A stretch of 64,000 nucleotides of DNA from Mycosarcoma maydis (GCF_000328475.2 NC_026499.1:339591-403590); one strand, 5' to 3'. Positions 30,373-41,700 are shown, numbered from the stretch's first letter. Notes: a model not told the origin generated them from the letters alone. Translations and numbers: made by a program.

Positions 30373-32601
30373 ATGGTTACTTCGACCAAGTTTGCCTCGC
30401 TCGTTGGCAGCGTTACGCTGGCTTTTGTCCTTGCGAGCTCTCTTCACCCTGTCCACACGGCTCCTGTTGGACGCGTGAGGAGGCAAGAGACTGCTAGCGA
30501 TGCTACCACTACTCCAGCACCGGCTGGATTCATCTCGGTTGCTCAGCCGCAGATGAGCGAGCAAGACATCTACGCTGTTGGACTTCCAGATGCGCCTGCA
30601 ACTTCTGCGGCAGCTCCCACTGCCGACTCTCAGCTACAACAGCTGCAGCAGGTGCTTCAGGCTGCTACTCAAGGCGCGCTGTCCACTTCAAATCACACGA
30701 TGGACGTTATCAATCACTGGGACCCTACGCCATCCGTGGCGGGAGCTTGGGCTGCTGCTCCCGCTAGCGCTCCAGTGACGGCTTCCAACGCACAGCTTCC
30801 GGCTTCGGACTCGACCATGACGGGGAATCCTGACGATGGGACTCTGTTTGAGCAGGTGATTGGTACGCCTGCCGGCGCACCTGCTTCGACCGATGCTGCG
30901 TTGAGCGGTAATGCGGATGAAGGTGCTGCGTTCAGGCAGATCGTGGCTGAGCAGATGCAACAGTTCGGTGCACAGGGCACCCAAGCTAGAAGACAGGTAC
31001 AACAGCTCGAGGATCATGTCGAGCAGGTGGAACAGTCAGTGCTGGGTTCGGGTGTGCCAACGCCTGTCAGCGCGACCATGGTACCGAGTGGTGCTTCTCC
31101 CGAGGCTAGTGCTGCTACTGGTAATACTGCTGCTACTGCTGCCACTGGTGCTGTAAGCCCTATTGCTTCGAACTTGGCAGGTGTGCCGGTCGCTCCTCCG
31201 GTGCCTAGTGACTTTAGTTCCCCTGTTACTAGCCCGGTTGGTGATGCTGCGGTTCCGGCTGTTCCCAATCCGGTCGCCAGCGCTTTGCCTTCGGCACCTG
31301 CGCTTCCCACAGATGCAGTGCCTTCAGTTCCCGCAGCTCCCACGAGTGCAGTATCGTCGGCGCCTGCGCTGCCTACGGGTGCAGTGCCCTCTGCTCCAGC
31401 TGTACCTTCGGTCTCGGCACCAGTGAGTGGTGTCCCCGCACTTCCCACGGGGGCTGTTCCTTCTGCTGTTCCTTCTGCTGTTCCTTCTGCTGTTCCCTCG
31501 GTCTCGCTTCCATCTGTTCCCGCTCTGCCAGCCCTGGGTGGTCTTAAGGACGCCTCTGCAGCAGCAGCCACCACGGTGCTGCCCACGTCCAACGCCGACG
31601 CGACGCCGGTCGCGACGTCGAGTGCAGCTGTTGCCACCGGAGATGTCACCATGACGGTCACAGTGCCGTCGAAAGCGTCCCCAACGTCGCTTGCCAGCTT
31701 GGCGAATGCTCTGGCCAACCACAGCAAGGACGAGAATGAGGACGACACCGACTGGAAAACCATGACGATCCTCGTTCCCGCTGAGGCATTTGGTGGCGTG
31801 CAGACGCAAGTCAACTCTGCTATCAGCACTGCTTCTGCTGCTGTTGCATCGAGCTCCACTGCTAGTGCTAGTGTCAGTGCCAGTACTAGCGCCAGTGCTA
31901 GTGCTAGTGGCGGCAAGGACTTGGTGAGCTCATCGGCTTCGGCGAAGTCGACGTCGGCAACGCCGACGACAGCTCCGATCAACTTGTCTTCGTTTTCGTC
32001 GATCAAGCCACAGGCTACGCCTGCGGTACTCACGATTCCGCTGACCGGTGTGATTGGTGGTACGACGTACTCGACCATGCTCACGTTTACGATCCCTGGT
32101 TTTGGCGGATCGGCAAGTACGGCGAGTATTGCTTCCACTACAAGTGCGCTCAGCGGTTCGGCTACCGAGAAGGCTCAAACCGCAACAGCGAGCGCAAGCG
32201 CAAGCGTGACAGCATCTCCATCGAAAACTTCCTCGTCCACCAAGTCCAGTGCAACGTCGAGCATCGACCCCAGCTACATTCGCCCCGACGACATCCCGCC
32301 TCTGCTTAAGAGCACCGCTACTGCTTCCAGCGCTACTCCTTCCTCAACAGCCGCCCCCAAAGACCCCTGGACCGCTTCTGACGCTACCGACCAAGACGAG
32401 GATTGCGACGACGACCAAGACCAAGACGACGCTACGCCAACAACAACGTCGTCCAAGTCGTTGGTGTCCAAAGTCTGGGATTGGGTCACTGGCAAACCAC
32501 TCAACGAGCGCGATTTGCCGATGACTACGACTACTACTATGATGATGAGGAGTTCTACGATGCTCATCAGTAGTTCGGACCAATTCCAGCCAGGTTCGTG
32601 A
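30373..32601 (+). CDS. Secreted Ser/Ala/Pro/Thr-rich protein, function unknown
   Basis: A 742-residue frame from ATG 30373. Residues 1-30 form a clear signal peptide (hydrophobic core SLVGSVTLAFVLASSL, then HTA). Soon after comes a dibasic site RVRRQE, a likely Kex2 cleavage point. The body is mostly Ala, Ser, Pro, Thr and Val with degenerate short repeats (ALPTGAVPSAPA type near 310-375, including four AVPS units) and Ser/Ala blocks, typical of heavily O-glycosylated cell-wall or secreted proteins. A more ordered segment near 545-580 includes TPAVLTIPLTGV. An acidic stretch (DQDEDCDDDQDQDD) precedes the end. No GPI-anchor signal is visible. The last codons (MTTTTTMMMRSS...) look unnatural: another frame gives an acidic, Tyr-rich tail ending at 32573. 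Role in infection or cell wall is speculation. Confidence 0.7.
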   Translation: MVTSTKFASLVGSVTLAFVLASSLHPVHTAPVGRVRRQETASDATTTPAPAGFISVAQPQMSEQDIYAVGLPDAPATSAAAPTADSQLQQLQQVLQAATQGALSTSNHTMDVINHWDPTPSVAGAWAAAPASAPVTASNAQLPASDSTMTGNPDDGTLFEQVIGTPAGAPASTDAALSGNADEGAAFRQIVAEQMQQFGAQGTQARRQVQQLEDHVEQVEQSVLGSGVPTPVSATMVPSGASPEASAATGNTAATAATGAVSPIASNLAGVPVAPPVPSDFSSPVTSPVGDAAVPAVPNPVASALPSAPALPTDAVPSVPAAPTSAVSSAPALPTGAVPSAPAVPSVSAPVSGVPALPTGAVPSAVPSAVPSAVPSVSLPSVPALPALGGLKDASAAAATTVLPTSNADATPVATSSAAVATGDVTMTVTVPSKASPTSLASLANALANHSKDENEDDTDWKTMTILVPAEAFGGVQTQVNSAISTASAAVASSSTASASVSASTSASASASGGKDLVSSSASAKSTSATPTTAPINLSSFSSIKPQATPAVLTIPLTGVIGGTTYSTMLTFTIPGFGGSASTASIASTTSALSGSATEKAQTATASASASVTASPSKTSSSTKSSATSSIDPSYIRPDDIPPLLKSTATASSATPSSTAAPKDPWTASDATDQDEDCDDDQDQDDATPTTTSSKSLVSKVWDWVTGKPLNERDLPMTTTTTMMMRSSTMLISSSDQFQPGS

Positions 32602-32987
32602 ATCTCGCTACTTTCGTGATTGCCATTTGTGAAAACAAGCATTCGCGCATCACCCCGATACCAAACAAACCGCCCTTTGTCATCGAAACGCAAACACACA
32701 TGTACACGCTTCCTGGAGAACACATTTTGAGCAGAGCAATCGAATATTACAGGTCATCCACCCCGAACCATGCCACTTCTGATGCGCTCAGATCTACTCC
32801 AGTCTGTGTGTCAATCTGCCTCGTGCACAAAGTCCTTTCACGCGCTTTGGCCAGAGATAGAATGTGCTGTTGTAAACATGAGCACGTCTTGATTTGCACT
32901 AAGATTTGCACTAAGTCAACTTGGCATCTGAACAGAATGAATACAACGCCGCTCACGACTGTTATCAGTACCGCTGCTACCAAGCGC
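32602..32987. other. Short intergenic gap between convergent genes
   Basis: 386 bases between the stop of the secreted-protein gene and the stop of the minus-strand Zn2Cys6 gene. AT-richer than its neighbours, presumably carrying both 3' ends. No gene recognised. Confidence 0.6.
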
Positions 32988-35900
32988 CTACGGATGCTGC
33001 AAGCCGCTCAATAGGCGATTGGGATCCTGCAATGCGGTAATCAGATCTGTAGTCGCCGTCGGGTGATAGTTGGCATGTTGGCTCGCAAAGTCGGACACCG
33101 CACCTGGGTTGAACGTCTTGAAAAAGTCGTTCCATTCATTGTAGCCTTCGGAAGCGACAGGCATGGACGCCCAGAAAGTCGAATCGTTGGCGTTGATCAT
33201 GTGCATGGCTTGCTGCATCATTTGATGTTGCTGCTGTTGCTGCTGGGTTGCGAGCATTGCGTCGTGCGCTACATCGGCGGGATAGGTGGGGTTTTGCATG
33301 AACGGCGGCTGGATCGACTGCGAGCTTGCCAGATCCAATTCGGTCGTCGTGTTGGAGAAAGTGCTGTCTAGAGGCACAGCACCGTTGCCGCTGGTATGTC
33401 CTTGATGGACTTGCTGACCGTGCTGATCAGCAGAGCGGAGCGGACGCTGCACATCAACGACTTCATCCAGTGTTGAGGCCATGCCAGGATCATGGTGATT
33501 GGGATGTGGATGCGTATGTGTGCGGACAGATTCCATGGTCTGTTCCTCCAGATTTAGACTGCTGGCAGAAGAGGAGAACGAAGGGCGCTGCATATCCGAC
33601 CTCACTAATGCATGCGAGGCGGTGGATGGGCTGGATGGGTCCATGGGTCGAGCTTGAGCACTTGCGATGCACAAGTTGCGAAGAACGGCAACGTGATGCG
33701 AAGCGCTCTGCCACGTTGGGCCGATGCGCTTGAGATACCGGACACACTGGGCAAGATAACGAGCGCTGGCCTTGACCAGCTCCGAGGAACCTTCGAGCTC
33801 TGCTTCGACGATGCGATGTGCGTCTGGGTCACCAGAAGCGGTCTGCGCATCTGCGTGCGCATCGGTGCGCTCTGCGGCACCGGATGGTGACGCTGCGTTG
33901 AACAAAGCCTTGGACTCTGGTCGATTCCAAACGGACGATTGGCGAGCCTTGAAGACTATGACGCTCTTACTGGCAGCCAAAGCGGCATGAATGGTGGCAG
34001 CTTGGAAAATGAGGTAGACCCAGCTACTGGAGATCTTGCGGATGCGGAACGAAGAGCCGTAGACATGAAGAATGTCGCAGACTTCCTTAGCGGCTGCATT
34101 GCAGATGTCAAGGCCAGCAGGCTCTGCACCCTTGTCCTGTACGGGCGTAGGTTGTAGGTCCTTGCTGGTGCCGGTCGTCGGTGACTTTCGATCGTCCAAG
34201 GTCGAAGATGTGGGCTCGTCCGAGGAAGAGCTGGCTCTGTGTTCTTTGGAACCGCCGATCAAATTCGGCACACGTGGTCGATGCAGCAAGATGAGGCAGA
34301 TGCAATACCATGATCGCATGGTGAGGATTTGCGGCGGCAGACCGCGGTGGGCATCGTACTCGTTGCGATCGGCAGATGGCTTGTGCGAGGTTGCAGACGA
34401 GAGACGCTCAGGGGAGGTCCAGGTGGCTGACCATTTGAGGTGCTCGGGCAAATTAGCACGCCATCTGCACAATCGTTGATTGAGGCGGCACAGAGCCTCA
34501 TAATCGGATGCACCTTGAGTGCGATGACGATCACGCTTTGCTTGGGGACTGTACACTTCCTCGAGAATGCGTTCGAGGATGGCCATGACTTCGGCCCATG
34601 CTTTGAAACTGCTGAGTGCATGCACTTTGACGCCCTCGAGGTAGGGCAGTTGGCTTTTGTCGACGAATTTGCGTGTGGTATCGTTAAGCCATAGATCGTA
34701 CTCGTCGGCTTCCTGTACAGATGGCCAGTCGGCCTCGATTTCGGCGCTGCGAAGCTGAGCAGGTTTGCCGAGCGCAGTGGAAAGAATTTTGTCGACAATG
34801 TAACAAGCCCAGAAGACGCGCAGGCGCTCTTGAAGCTGTGCTGCGGATTGGGGCGACAGCGCCCTACCGTCGAACGATTTTGTGCGGTGATTGTCGAAGG
34901 GGGAGCAAGACGAGGAGGAGTCAGCGGCGCAACGATGGAGATTCATGTCGAGGGCCATTCGACAGGCGATACCACCGAATTGAAAGGCGCTCGAAGTGTT
35001 GCCAGATCCAAGCTCGATGACGGAGATGAGGATGGCGGCCTGGATGGTGGCGATGTCCTGTGCGAATTTGCCTTCAAAGATGCGCGTCTTTACACGTTGG
35101 ACAAAGTGATCACGCAGCTCGTTTGACTTGTAGGCGGGCTCGGATGGTTGTGGAGAATCAGCATAGAGCATCTCCAAGACCGGGTTGGAGCTGTGGTGAT
35201 CGCTGTGGGAAGCCGAGTCGTGGTAGGCGTCAAAGGTGTTGGAAGCTACGGCGAGGATGGCCTCAAAGACGATGGGACGCGATTGCTTGAGTGAGTGAAG
35301 AGAAGCAAAGGAGGGGAGGTAGATGATGGGCCAGTGTGGATGCACAAAGGTTTGATAAATGTCGAGCAAACGCTGGACAATGTGGGGCGGAAGGCGATCC
35401 TCGAGATGAAGCTTGTAGGATGGCGAGAAGTGAGAGCGGTCAGCAGCGGTAGGGCTCGGGCGTACGTGGTGATCGAGCCAATGTGCACCGGGAGATGAGA
35501 TTTGGGAGCGAGGGACGGAAGCCGGACCACGGGGTGAAGATGGACGTGAGCCGTTGTACCAGGGACGATGCGGCACGACGGCTGCAGATGAATTGTAGTC
35601 ATGAGAAGCGCGGGTGGACGCTGGCGAGGTGTCAATGGCGGGGATGCGTGTGGACGAACAAGTGTGGTGAAGCGGGGCGGGCAAGGATGTAGAGAAGGAC
35701 TCGGTGAGCCTGCTTGCTGAGACGGGATGGCGATTGGAGAGGGTTGATGAAGAGGGTAGGGTGGAGGAGCGGTCGTAGGCAGACGGAGTGGAAGAGATGT
35801 GCGGTAAAGGGTGTGTACGGGGTGAGGCATTGGTGGGCGCAGAAACTGCGACGGCGGAACGAGCGGAGGGAGTGGCAGGAGACGTATAATCTGATGTGTA

Positions 35901-36767
35901 TTGAAGCGTTGAATGTGGATCTGAGAATTGCGAAGGCAGTAAGGTATGGAGCGAGGCTCGAGGCGAAGAGCGTTGGTAGTCGCGTAGGGGCGACTGAAGA
36001 GGATAGGTATTGTACTGTCGAGCGGTCGATGGAGTTGGATGGAGAGAGTGGCGGGAGTCGAAAGCAGAAGCGGACCAGGTGTGATCAGAGGGAGAACGGT
36101 CAGGGTGGTGCTGAGGCTGAAGATAAGGGTGCGTTTGCATACCGAGAGAATCTGGGGCGGTATCGACGGGGTGCGAATCGCGTGTGGAGAGCAGCGAGAT
36201 GGAAGAGAGCTGTGTTGGCAAGAAAGGTCGTATGGCTGTGGAAGCAAGGTCGTGCGCGCGATACGAAGTGGAAGGGAATCTGTCGTCGGAAGAAGAGCGT
36301 TTGTCCGATGAGAGTCTTTGGGCGAGTGGAGTATCGTTGCGAGGCACTTGAGGCTTTAGAAGAGGTGCTGCTGACCGAGATGTGTCATCTTGCGAATGGC
36401 CGACGGCAGCTGAAACTTGATCGTACGGCTGAGAGGGGCGCTCGACGGTGCGCTGAGGGTTGGATGATGCGATGGAGCCGAGTGAGGACGATATGTTTGG
36501 GTATGAGGTGGAAGTGGATGATAGCGATGCCGCGTAGGGAGATGGGAGTTTGAACTTTTTCCTGCGGCCGCCTCTTGCATCGCAGCCTTTTGGCGGACCT
36601 CGCTTCTTCTGAACGCCGTACTCGCAGATGGCAGCTTCCTTCGAGCAGTTGTTGCAGGGTTGCAGACCGTCGCATTTGACCTTACGACGAGAGCAGATGA
36701 GGCATGCTCTGCTGGAACGAATGCGGCCAGTGTCGGTGAGATTCGACTTGGACTCTAACCGCGACAT
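32988..36767 (-). CDS. Zn2Cys6 fungal transcription factor
   Basis: Minus-strand gene; the open frame extends to 36833, but the first ATG is at 36767, giving 1259 residues. A binuclear zinc cluster (C22, C25, C32, C38, C41, C48, spacing 2-6-5-2-6) is followed by a basic linker with RGPPKG and GGRRKKFK. Next comes a long Ser/Pro/His-rich region (about 60-470), then the fungal-specific regulatory domain (about 480-900), recognisable by HPHWPIIYLPSF and RVFWACYIVDKILS. The C-terminus has a poly-Gln run (HQMMQQ region) and a possible activation segment. Such proteins are nuclear DNA-binding regulators of metabolism or development. The target pathway cannot be read from sequence. Confidence 0.9.
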   Translation of the reverse strand: MSRLESKSNLTDTGRIRSSRACLICSRRKVKCDGLQPCNNCSKEAAICEYGVQKKRGPPKGCDARGGRRKKFKLPSPYAASLSSTSTSYPNISSSLGSIASSNPQRTVERPSQPYDQVSAAVGHSQDDTSRSAAPLLKPQVPRNDTPLAQRLSSDKRSSSDDRFPSTSYRAHDLASTAIRPFLPTQLSSISLLSTRDSHPVDTAPDSLGMQTHPYLQPQHHPDRSPSDHTWSASAFDSRHSLHPTPSTARQYNTYPLQSPLRDYQRSSPRASLHTLLPSQFSDPHSTLQYTSDYTSPATPSARSAVAVSAPTNASPRTHPLPHISSTPSAYDRSSTLPSSSTLSNRHPVSASRLTESFSTSLPAPLHHTCSSTRIPAIDTSPASTRASHDYNSSAAVVPHRPWYNGSRPSSPRGPASVPRSQISSPGAHWLDHHVRPSPTAADRSHFSPSYKLHLEDRLPPHIVQRLLDIYQTFVHPHWPIIYLPSFASLHSLKQSRPIVFEAILAVASNTFDAYHDSASHSDHHSSNPVLEMLYADSPQPSEPAYKSNELRDHFVQRVKTRIFEGKFAQDIATIQAAILISVIELGSGNTSSAFQFGGIACRMALDMNLHRCAADSSSSCSPFDNHRTKSFDGRALSPQSAAQLQERLRVFWACYIVDKILSTALGKPAQLRSAEIEADWPSVQEADEYDLWLNDTTRKFVDKSQLPYLEGVKVHALSSFKAWAEVMAILERILEEVYSPQAKRDRHRTQGASDYEALCRLNQRLCRWRANLPEHLKWSATWTSPERLSSATSHKPSADRNEYDAHRGLPPQILTMRSWYCICLILLHRPRVPNLIGGSKEHRASSSSDEPTSSTLDDRKSPTTGTSKDLQPTPVQDKGAEPAGLDICNAAAKEVCDILHVYGSSFRIRKISSSWVYLIFQAATIHAALAASKSVIVFKARQSSVWNRPESKALFNAASPSGAAERTDAHADAQTASGDPDAHRIVEAELEGSSELVKASARYLAQCVRYLKRIGPTWQSASHHVAVLRNLCIASAQARPMDPSSPSTASHALVRSDMQRPSFSSSASSLNLEEQTMESVRTHTHPHPNHHDPGMASTLDEVVDVQRPLRSADQHGQQVHQGHTSGNGAVPLDSTFSNTTTELDLASSQSIQPPFMQNPTYPADVAHDAMLATQQQQQQHQMMQQAMHMINANDSTFWASMPVASEGYNEWNDFFKTFNPGAVSDFASQHANYHPTATTDLITALQDPNRLLSGLQHP

Positions 36768-37276
36768 GGTGGTTGACAATGAACGAGACGAACAAGACAA
36801 GGGCCGCCGAAGTGGCTTGTACGGCAGCGGCACAACTGGATGGACGAGTCACGTGCGCATCGCCATCACGAGTGAGCGTCGAGTAAGGAACAACGAGACG
36901 AGATCGAGGCGGCAGAAAGGACGAACGAGGAAGGACGAGGTAAGCTAGCAAAGGCTGTGGGTGCGTCGGTACGTTTCACAGTGCTCTGCGTAGTGGCGCT
37001 CGATCAGCAGAGTCGACGGGTTGTGCAAGCGTTAGTGCAGGTGCGAGTGCAATTGTGTCGCAGTACGGTCGGAAGCTGATGTGAAGAGAGGTGCAGCGTG
37101 TGTGGGTCGATCAAGGCGAGGCAGAGGGACGAGGCTAAGGTGGAAAAGATGGCCAAAGTCTCCTCCTTCATGATTGACAGACACCTTCGAAATTCGTGAT
37201 TCGTGATAGTGAATCGTCAAATATCGCCCAACACGATCAAGCGTAAAGCTGCCAATTCACGATTCGTGATTTGCGT

Positions 37277-37320
37277 CCGCTTTCCGCTTTCCGCTTTCCG
37301 CTTTCCGCTTTCCGCTTTCT
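37277..37320. repeat. Tandem heptamer CCGCTTT, 6 copies
   Basis: Six perfect 7-bp units followed by variants (TCTGTTTTCC...). Strongly strand-asymmetric (pyrimidine-rich strand). Confidence 0.95.
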
Positions 37321-37613
37321 GTTTTCCACTCTCCGCTTGTTTGCGCCACAAGTGTTGACCAGAGTTGTAACACTCTTCACTCCACAGCTGTGCAGGCTTG
37401 ACAGCACCGAGCGGGTCGGCGTGCTTTTGTTGCAACAGCGTCGTACCAAACCTCACGCCTTTCAGCTCGCAGATGTTGCTCGTTTACCCCACACAGAGAC
37501 TCTATCTCATTCACCATTCACGATTCGTGATTCTTGATTGGGCCGCCCAGAACCACACGCAAAAACCCACCCAAAAAATGAGAAATATACTGACTGTATT
37601 TTCCTTTTTTTTC

Positions 37614-37618
37614 AAAAA
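37614..37618 (-). terminator. RNA polymerase III terminator of tRNA-Phe
   Basis: Five consecutive T bases on the minus strand, a few bases downstream of the tRNA 3' end at 37623. Confidence 0.7.
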
Positions 37619-37622
37619 GAAA

Positions 37623-37735
37623 TGCTCCTTACCTGGGTCGAACAGGTGACCTCCCGATTTACATCCACTGCACACAGTGGCGACTTTGAACTGAATTCTT
37701 CAGTCGGACGCTCGTACCAACTGAGCTAAAGAAGC
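37623..37735 (-). tRNA. tRNA-Phe (anticodon GAA) with 39-nt intron
   Basis: Minus-strand cloverleaf: acceptor GCTTCTT pairs with AAGGAGC, D arm GCTC/GAGC, anticodon stem TCCGA/TCGGG with loop CTGAAG then A, variable GAGGTC-type region, T arm ACCTG/CAGGT with loop TTCGACC, discriminator A at 37623. The loop CTGAAGA is the classic tRNA-Phe loop. The intron (37659-37697, 39 nt) sits after position 37. The mature body is 74 nt. Confidence 0.93.
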
Positions 37736-38005
37736 TGAGTGATGTCTGCAACTACAGGTTGTATACAACATTCTTACCTTGCCTCTCTGATGTGTCCGCT
37801 TCAACTCCAAACGGCCCTAACGCTCGTTCCACACTGGATCGAACCATGGTTTACAGCGTCGAAAAGAGACAGAGGGATGTTTGCTAGCTGATCAACGTGT
37901 GTGTCCAGTTGAGTTGACTCGTACAGTATCCTAGGTCCACAATTTTTTTAGGTCCACAATTGACAACAGCCTTAATTAGGCAATGCCCAATCGTGAATGT
38001 CAATC

Positions 38006-38108
38006 GAGCTTCGAGATTCGAGCTTCGAGATTCGACGTGTTTCCCAAGCCCCAAGTCCGCAATCTGAAATCCGCAATCCGAAACTCGAAGTCCGAAGTCT
38101 GAAACCAG
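38006..38108. repeat. Two diverged heptamer arrays (GAGCTTC/GAGATTC and AARTCCG)
   Basis: 38006-38033 reads as four 7-bp units alternating GAGCTTC and GAGATTC. 38053-38108 reads as eight 7-bp units of consensus AARTCCG (AAGTCCG, CAATCTG, AAATCCG, CAATCCG, AAACTCG, AAGTCCG, AAGTCTG, AAACCAG). The register of seven is kept although units have diverged. Confidence 0.85.
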
Positions 38109-38786
38109 GCACGAAGAGACAAGTTGACGGTCAAGTAAGTTAAGTTGGACGAAGCGTGGCGATTCACGATTGACATTCACATTACTTGTCCTCTCACTTC
38201 TCGTGCTCCGCCTGCCCAGCATCCGCTTCTTCCGGAGCTCGAAGTCGTCTCGTATTGATCGGCTTCCACAGCAGCGTTCCACTGCAGCAGGTTCGTACCT
38301 GCACCCGCTCCTCGATCGCATCCAAACTTAACCGCTCACTCAGCAGCTCCCGCCCGACAAGCTTGGCGCGGGTTCGTTGGCACTCCACGCTAACAAAACA
38401 CTCGTTGCGCGACCGCTTTACAGGCATCCACTCTTTCCCACTGCCATCACCGCCGCCACCATCGCTCAACCTGCCGATCTGACCGACCTCATTCCGATCA
38501 AGCTAGAGCTTTGCCACTCTCACGCCAGTCCCGCCTGATCAAGCCATTGTCCGTCCTGTGCGCCCATTCTGCCCACCCCTCATAGTCACCGACTGTGGCT
38601 CTGCGGCCTCACTCGTCGACGCTACTTCCGCCTGTCCAGTCCCACGTGCACTTGTCGCCGGCGAGCAACATCTTGGCCCTCAGCTACAACAGATGCTTGC
38701 ATCTCGACTCGATGCCCTTCATCTCTCGATAGCCTCTCTGCCGGCGACAGCACATACCCCTCTGCCCCTCTAACTGGCTGCACACC

Positions 38787-41700
38787 ATGTCGTCGGCTGA
38801 TGCTGCCGAATACGGCTTTAAGCGCTTGCGTGTAGCTAGGGCTTGCGTCGTCTGCCGCCTGCGCAAGACAAAATGCAACGGTGAGCAACCCTGTGATCGC
38901 TGCAAGGCGCACTCGGCACAGTGCAAGTACGAAACCGTCGAATCACCCACTCCGAAACGTCTCACTCGTACCAGATCATCATCATCCATAACCGACGCTG
39001 GCCGCTCCTCTCAGCCCAGAGATGCTTACCCAGACGTCAACAGTAAGGATGCATTCGCTTCCGACGCTGCTGCTGATGCCAGAGCTACCAAGAGGCAAAA
39101 ACGTGCCATGATCGATCAGATTGCAGATCGACGTTGGGGCGACCGACTGCCATCACGCTCCTCCAACAACACACGCAAGTCTGGCTACGTCCAACATCAT
39201 CTCGAGCTCTACGCCTCGCTCGACCAGGACGAGTCAGATCCCGACCCAGATCTCCATACCGAAGACGGCATCCGCGCCCACGATCAGAACACCGGCAACA
39301 TGCAGTTCTACGGGTTCACGTCCAACTTCAACTTTCAGCATCGTCTCGCCCATACCGTAGAGGCTTTGAGGTTGCGAGAACAGCATCAGCATCCCTCTGC
39401 CTCCACCGCTAGCAACCAAGCCACACCCACATCAGCCACCGCCAACCCAGGTCACGATACCACTTCCATCGCCTCGTCCAACAGTAGCTGTCGTTCACAT
39501 CTCCCCGAGAGCATGAAGACCTGGGGTCATCAAGACATCATCTTCCGTCAGACGCCCTCGGAAAAGAGCTTCCCTACGCTTGATGCATGTAAGGAAGCTG
39601 TCGGCGATTCCACCTTCTTGCCCCCTTCCATCGTCGACCGCTTTGTCGAAAACTACATGACTCTGATTCAGCCACAGCTCGGCGCAGTACCCAAGCGTCA
39701 AATCATCAAGTGGGTCAAAGATGCAAAGGCGCTCGGCCATCTTTCGCGCGGCTTTTCCGGCGTTCCCTCGATGGCTGCCTCTGGACCTGGCAGCCATAAC
39801 GAGCTTCAAGCCGGTCACAAGTCAGGTCCCGCTCCCATGCGCACCAACGAGCTCGCCGCTCTTTACGTCGTGCTTGCCCTGGGCGCCTTGATGGACGAGG
39901 GCGACTGGGAAGACTGCTTTGCACCTGTTTCACTCACTCGGGAAGGTGCGATTGCTTGTGCGACCACCCTGTTTCTGCTTGCCAAAAAGCGCCTCGAAGA
40001 GATTGTGGAAAACTCGAGCATCCAGAGCGCACGCTGTCTTGTGCTCATGAGCTTTTTTTCGCTCCAGTGGTCCAGTCCCAACGTTGCCTACCTCTACATT
40101 GGCTATGCGGCTCGCATGTGCATCTCGATCGGTCTTCATCGCGAAACTTTCCACTCACCGGGCAACCCCAGAAGTGCAGAGCACCGCCAACTCTGGTGGA
40201 CATGCTACGGCATCGAAAGAATGATCTCGACCTGGTTTGGCCAGGCGTCGGCGATTCGCGACGACGATGTTTCGGTGCGCATGCCTCAGCCCAACAACTC
40301 ATACGATGCCTACTTGCTCGTCTATGCGCAAATCGCGCGCGTCTGCTCCGACATGGGCCGACTCTCTGCCAATCCACCCGCCAATGCACACGACGTCCTG
40401 CTCGCTTCTGAACGCATGGAGGCCGACATGCTGCGCATTCGACACGACGCGCCCGCAGAACTCGCCATTGGATTGCGTGACGGCTACACTCGCGATGCTG
40501 ACGACGATTCGGACTCATCTGATCTGGTGGTGCGCCGATATTCTGTCACCATTCTGTGGTGGTACCTGCGTCTGCTTATTCACAGCCCGCTCGTTATCTT
40601 TGCGCTCTACTGCCGCTCCATCGGCACCGACATCCCACGCAACGTACTCGAAAAGACGCACACCTCGGCGCGCGCCGGTCAGCAGATCATCGATTCCATC
40701 TCGAATGCGCGAAGCGACATACCTCGCCCAGGATTGGACAACATGCGCTTCGGTAGCTTCTATCTTGATTCAGCATGCACCATCGTGTTGGCAGCTATCC
40801 TGTGCGAGCCAAGCAATCAAAAACTTGCTTTCGGCTACCTTGCTGCCATCGACAGAGCGATCAAGTATCTCGAGAAAAAGGAGCGCATCTATGCGGATCA
40901 CGGCACCACGGCGTCGCTCCACAAGGCCAGGGACTTGGTCGTACTTGCCAGACAGGTGGTTCGAGCCGCAGCAGGGCAGTCGGCGAGTTCCAAAGTTAAC
41001 ATTCGGCAAAATGCGGCTCGCGGTATGCCTTCCGGCTCGGCATCATCCACCGTCGCGACCAACGGTGCGGTTGGTGCGATGGGCAGCTCTGGAGATGCGG
41101 TTGGTAGAGTGTCTCATGCTAGCAAACATCGTCCAACATCCACCTTCTCGACAAGCTCCGAACGAGACACGGCATCGGCCGAGGCTGATGGCGTCCAAGC
41201 AGATGGCCAGGGCAATCACAGAGACGGCACATCGCCTTATCGCGAGCCGATCGCATCTCATTTGAGCGCTGAAGCTCGTGGGCAGAGAGGCTCTTCGATC
41301 GACCTGTCCGTCTCGTCGCTGCTTGCGCCATCTTCATCTTGCACTCACTCGTCCTACCGACCGCCGTCGAGTGCCACTTCGCCAAACGCAGCCATGCCCG
41401 CCGAAGCTCTACATGCCGAGGGCAAGAGCTTTGCCAACGAACGTGACGAATGGATGCAGTACTTTTTGTCCAACTTTGACTGGCTCTCTCAGCCGCCGGG
41501 CACCACATCTCAGGCGATTCAACCCAACAGTAACGCGTCTATCACGTCTCGTGCCTTTACTGCAGCAGGTACGCCCGACGCAGTAGCAAGGTTCTTCCCA
41601 GCTCATCTAGGCGGAAATGCAGGAAAGCCCATGGCATCCGCATCGCCTGGCGTGAGTTCACCCGGAAGTGCGGGCAGACCCGCGTCGTTGAGCGAACTCG

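Larger units (their letters stand above)
36768..38786. other. Divergent intergenic region between two Zn2Cys6 genes
   Basis: About 2 kb shared as upstream sequence by the two divergently transcribed regulators. It contains the tRNA-Phe gene, the CCGCTTT array (37277-37320), the heptamer arrays at 38006-38108, and scattered TCACGATT words (37190-37265, 37515-37535). The segment 38190-38780 is C-rich and is probably the 5' leader of the gene at 38787. No protein gene is recognised. Confidence 0.6.

Noticed and set aside
31014..32138. Long open frame (374 codons) on the minus strand opposite the secreted-protein gene
   Set aside because: It mirrors the Ala/Ser/Pro-rich codons of the plus-strand gene, has no domain, and exists because GC-rich repetitive coding sequence lacks stops on the other strand.
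35246..36247. 333-codon minus-strand frame overlapping the Zn2Cys6 gene in another frame
   Set aside because: Same-strand shadow in the Ser/Pro-rich part of the regulator; no recognisable protein.
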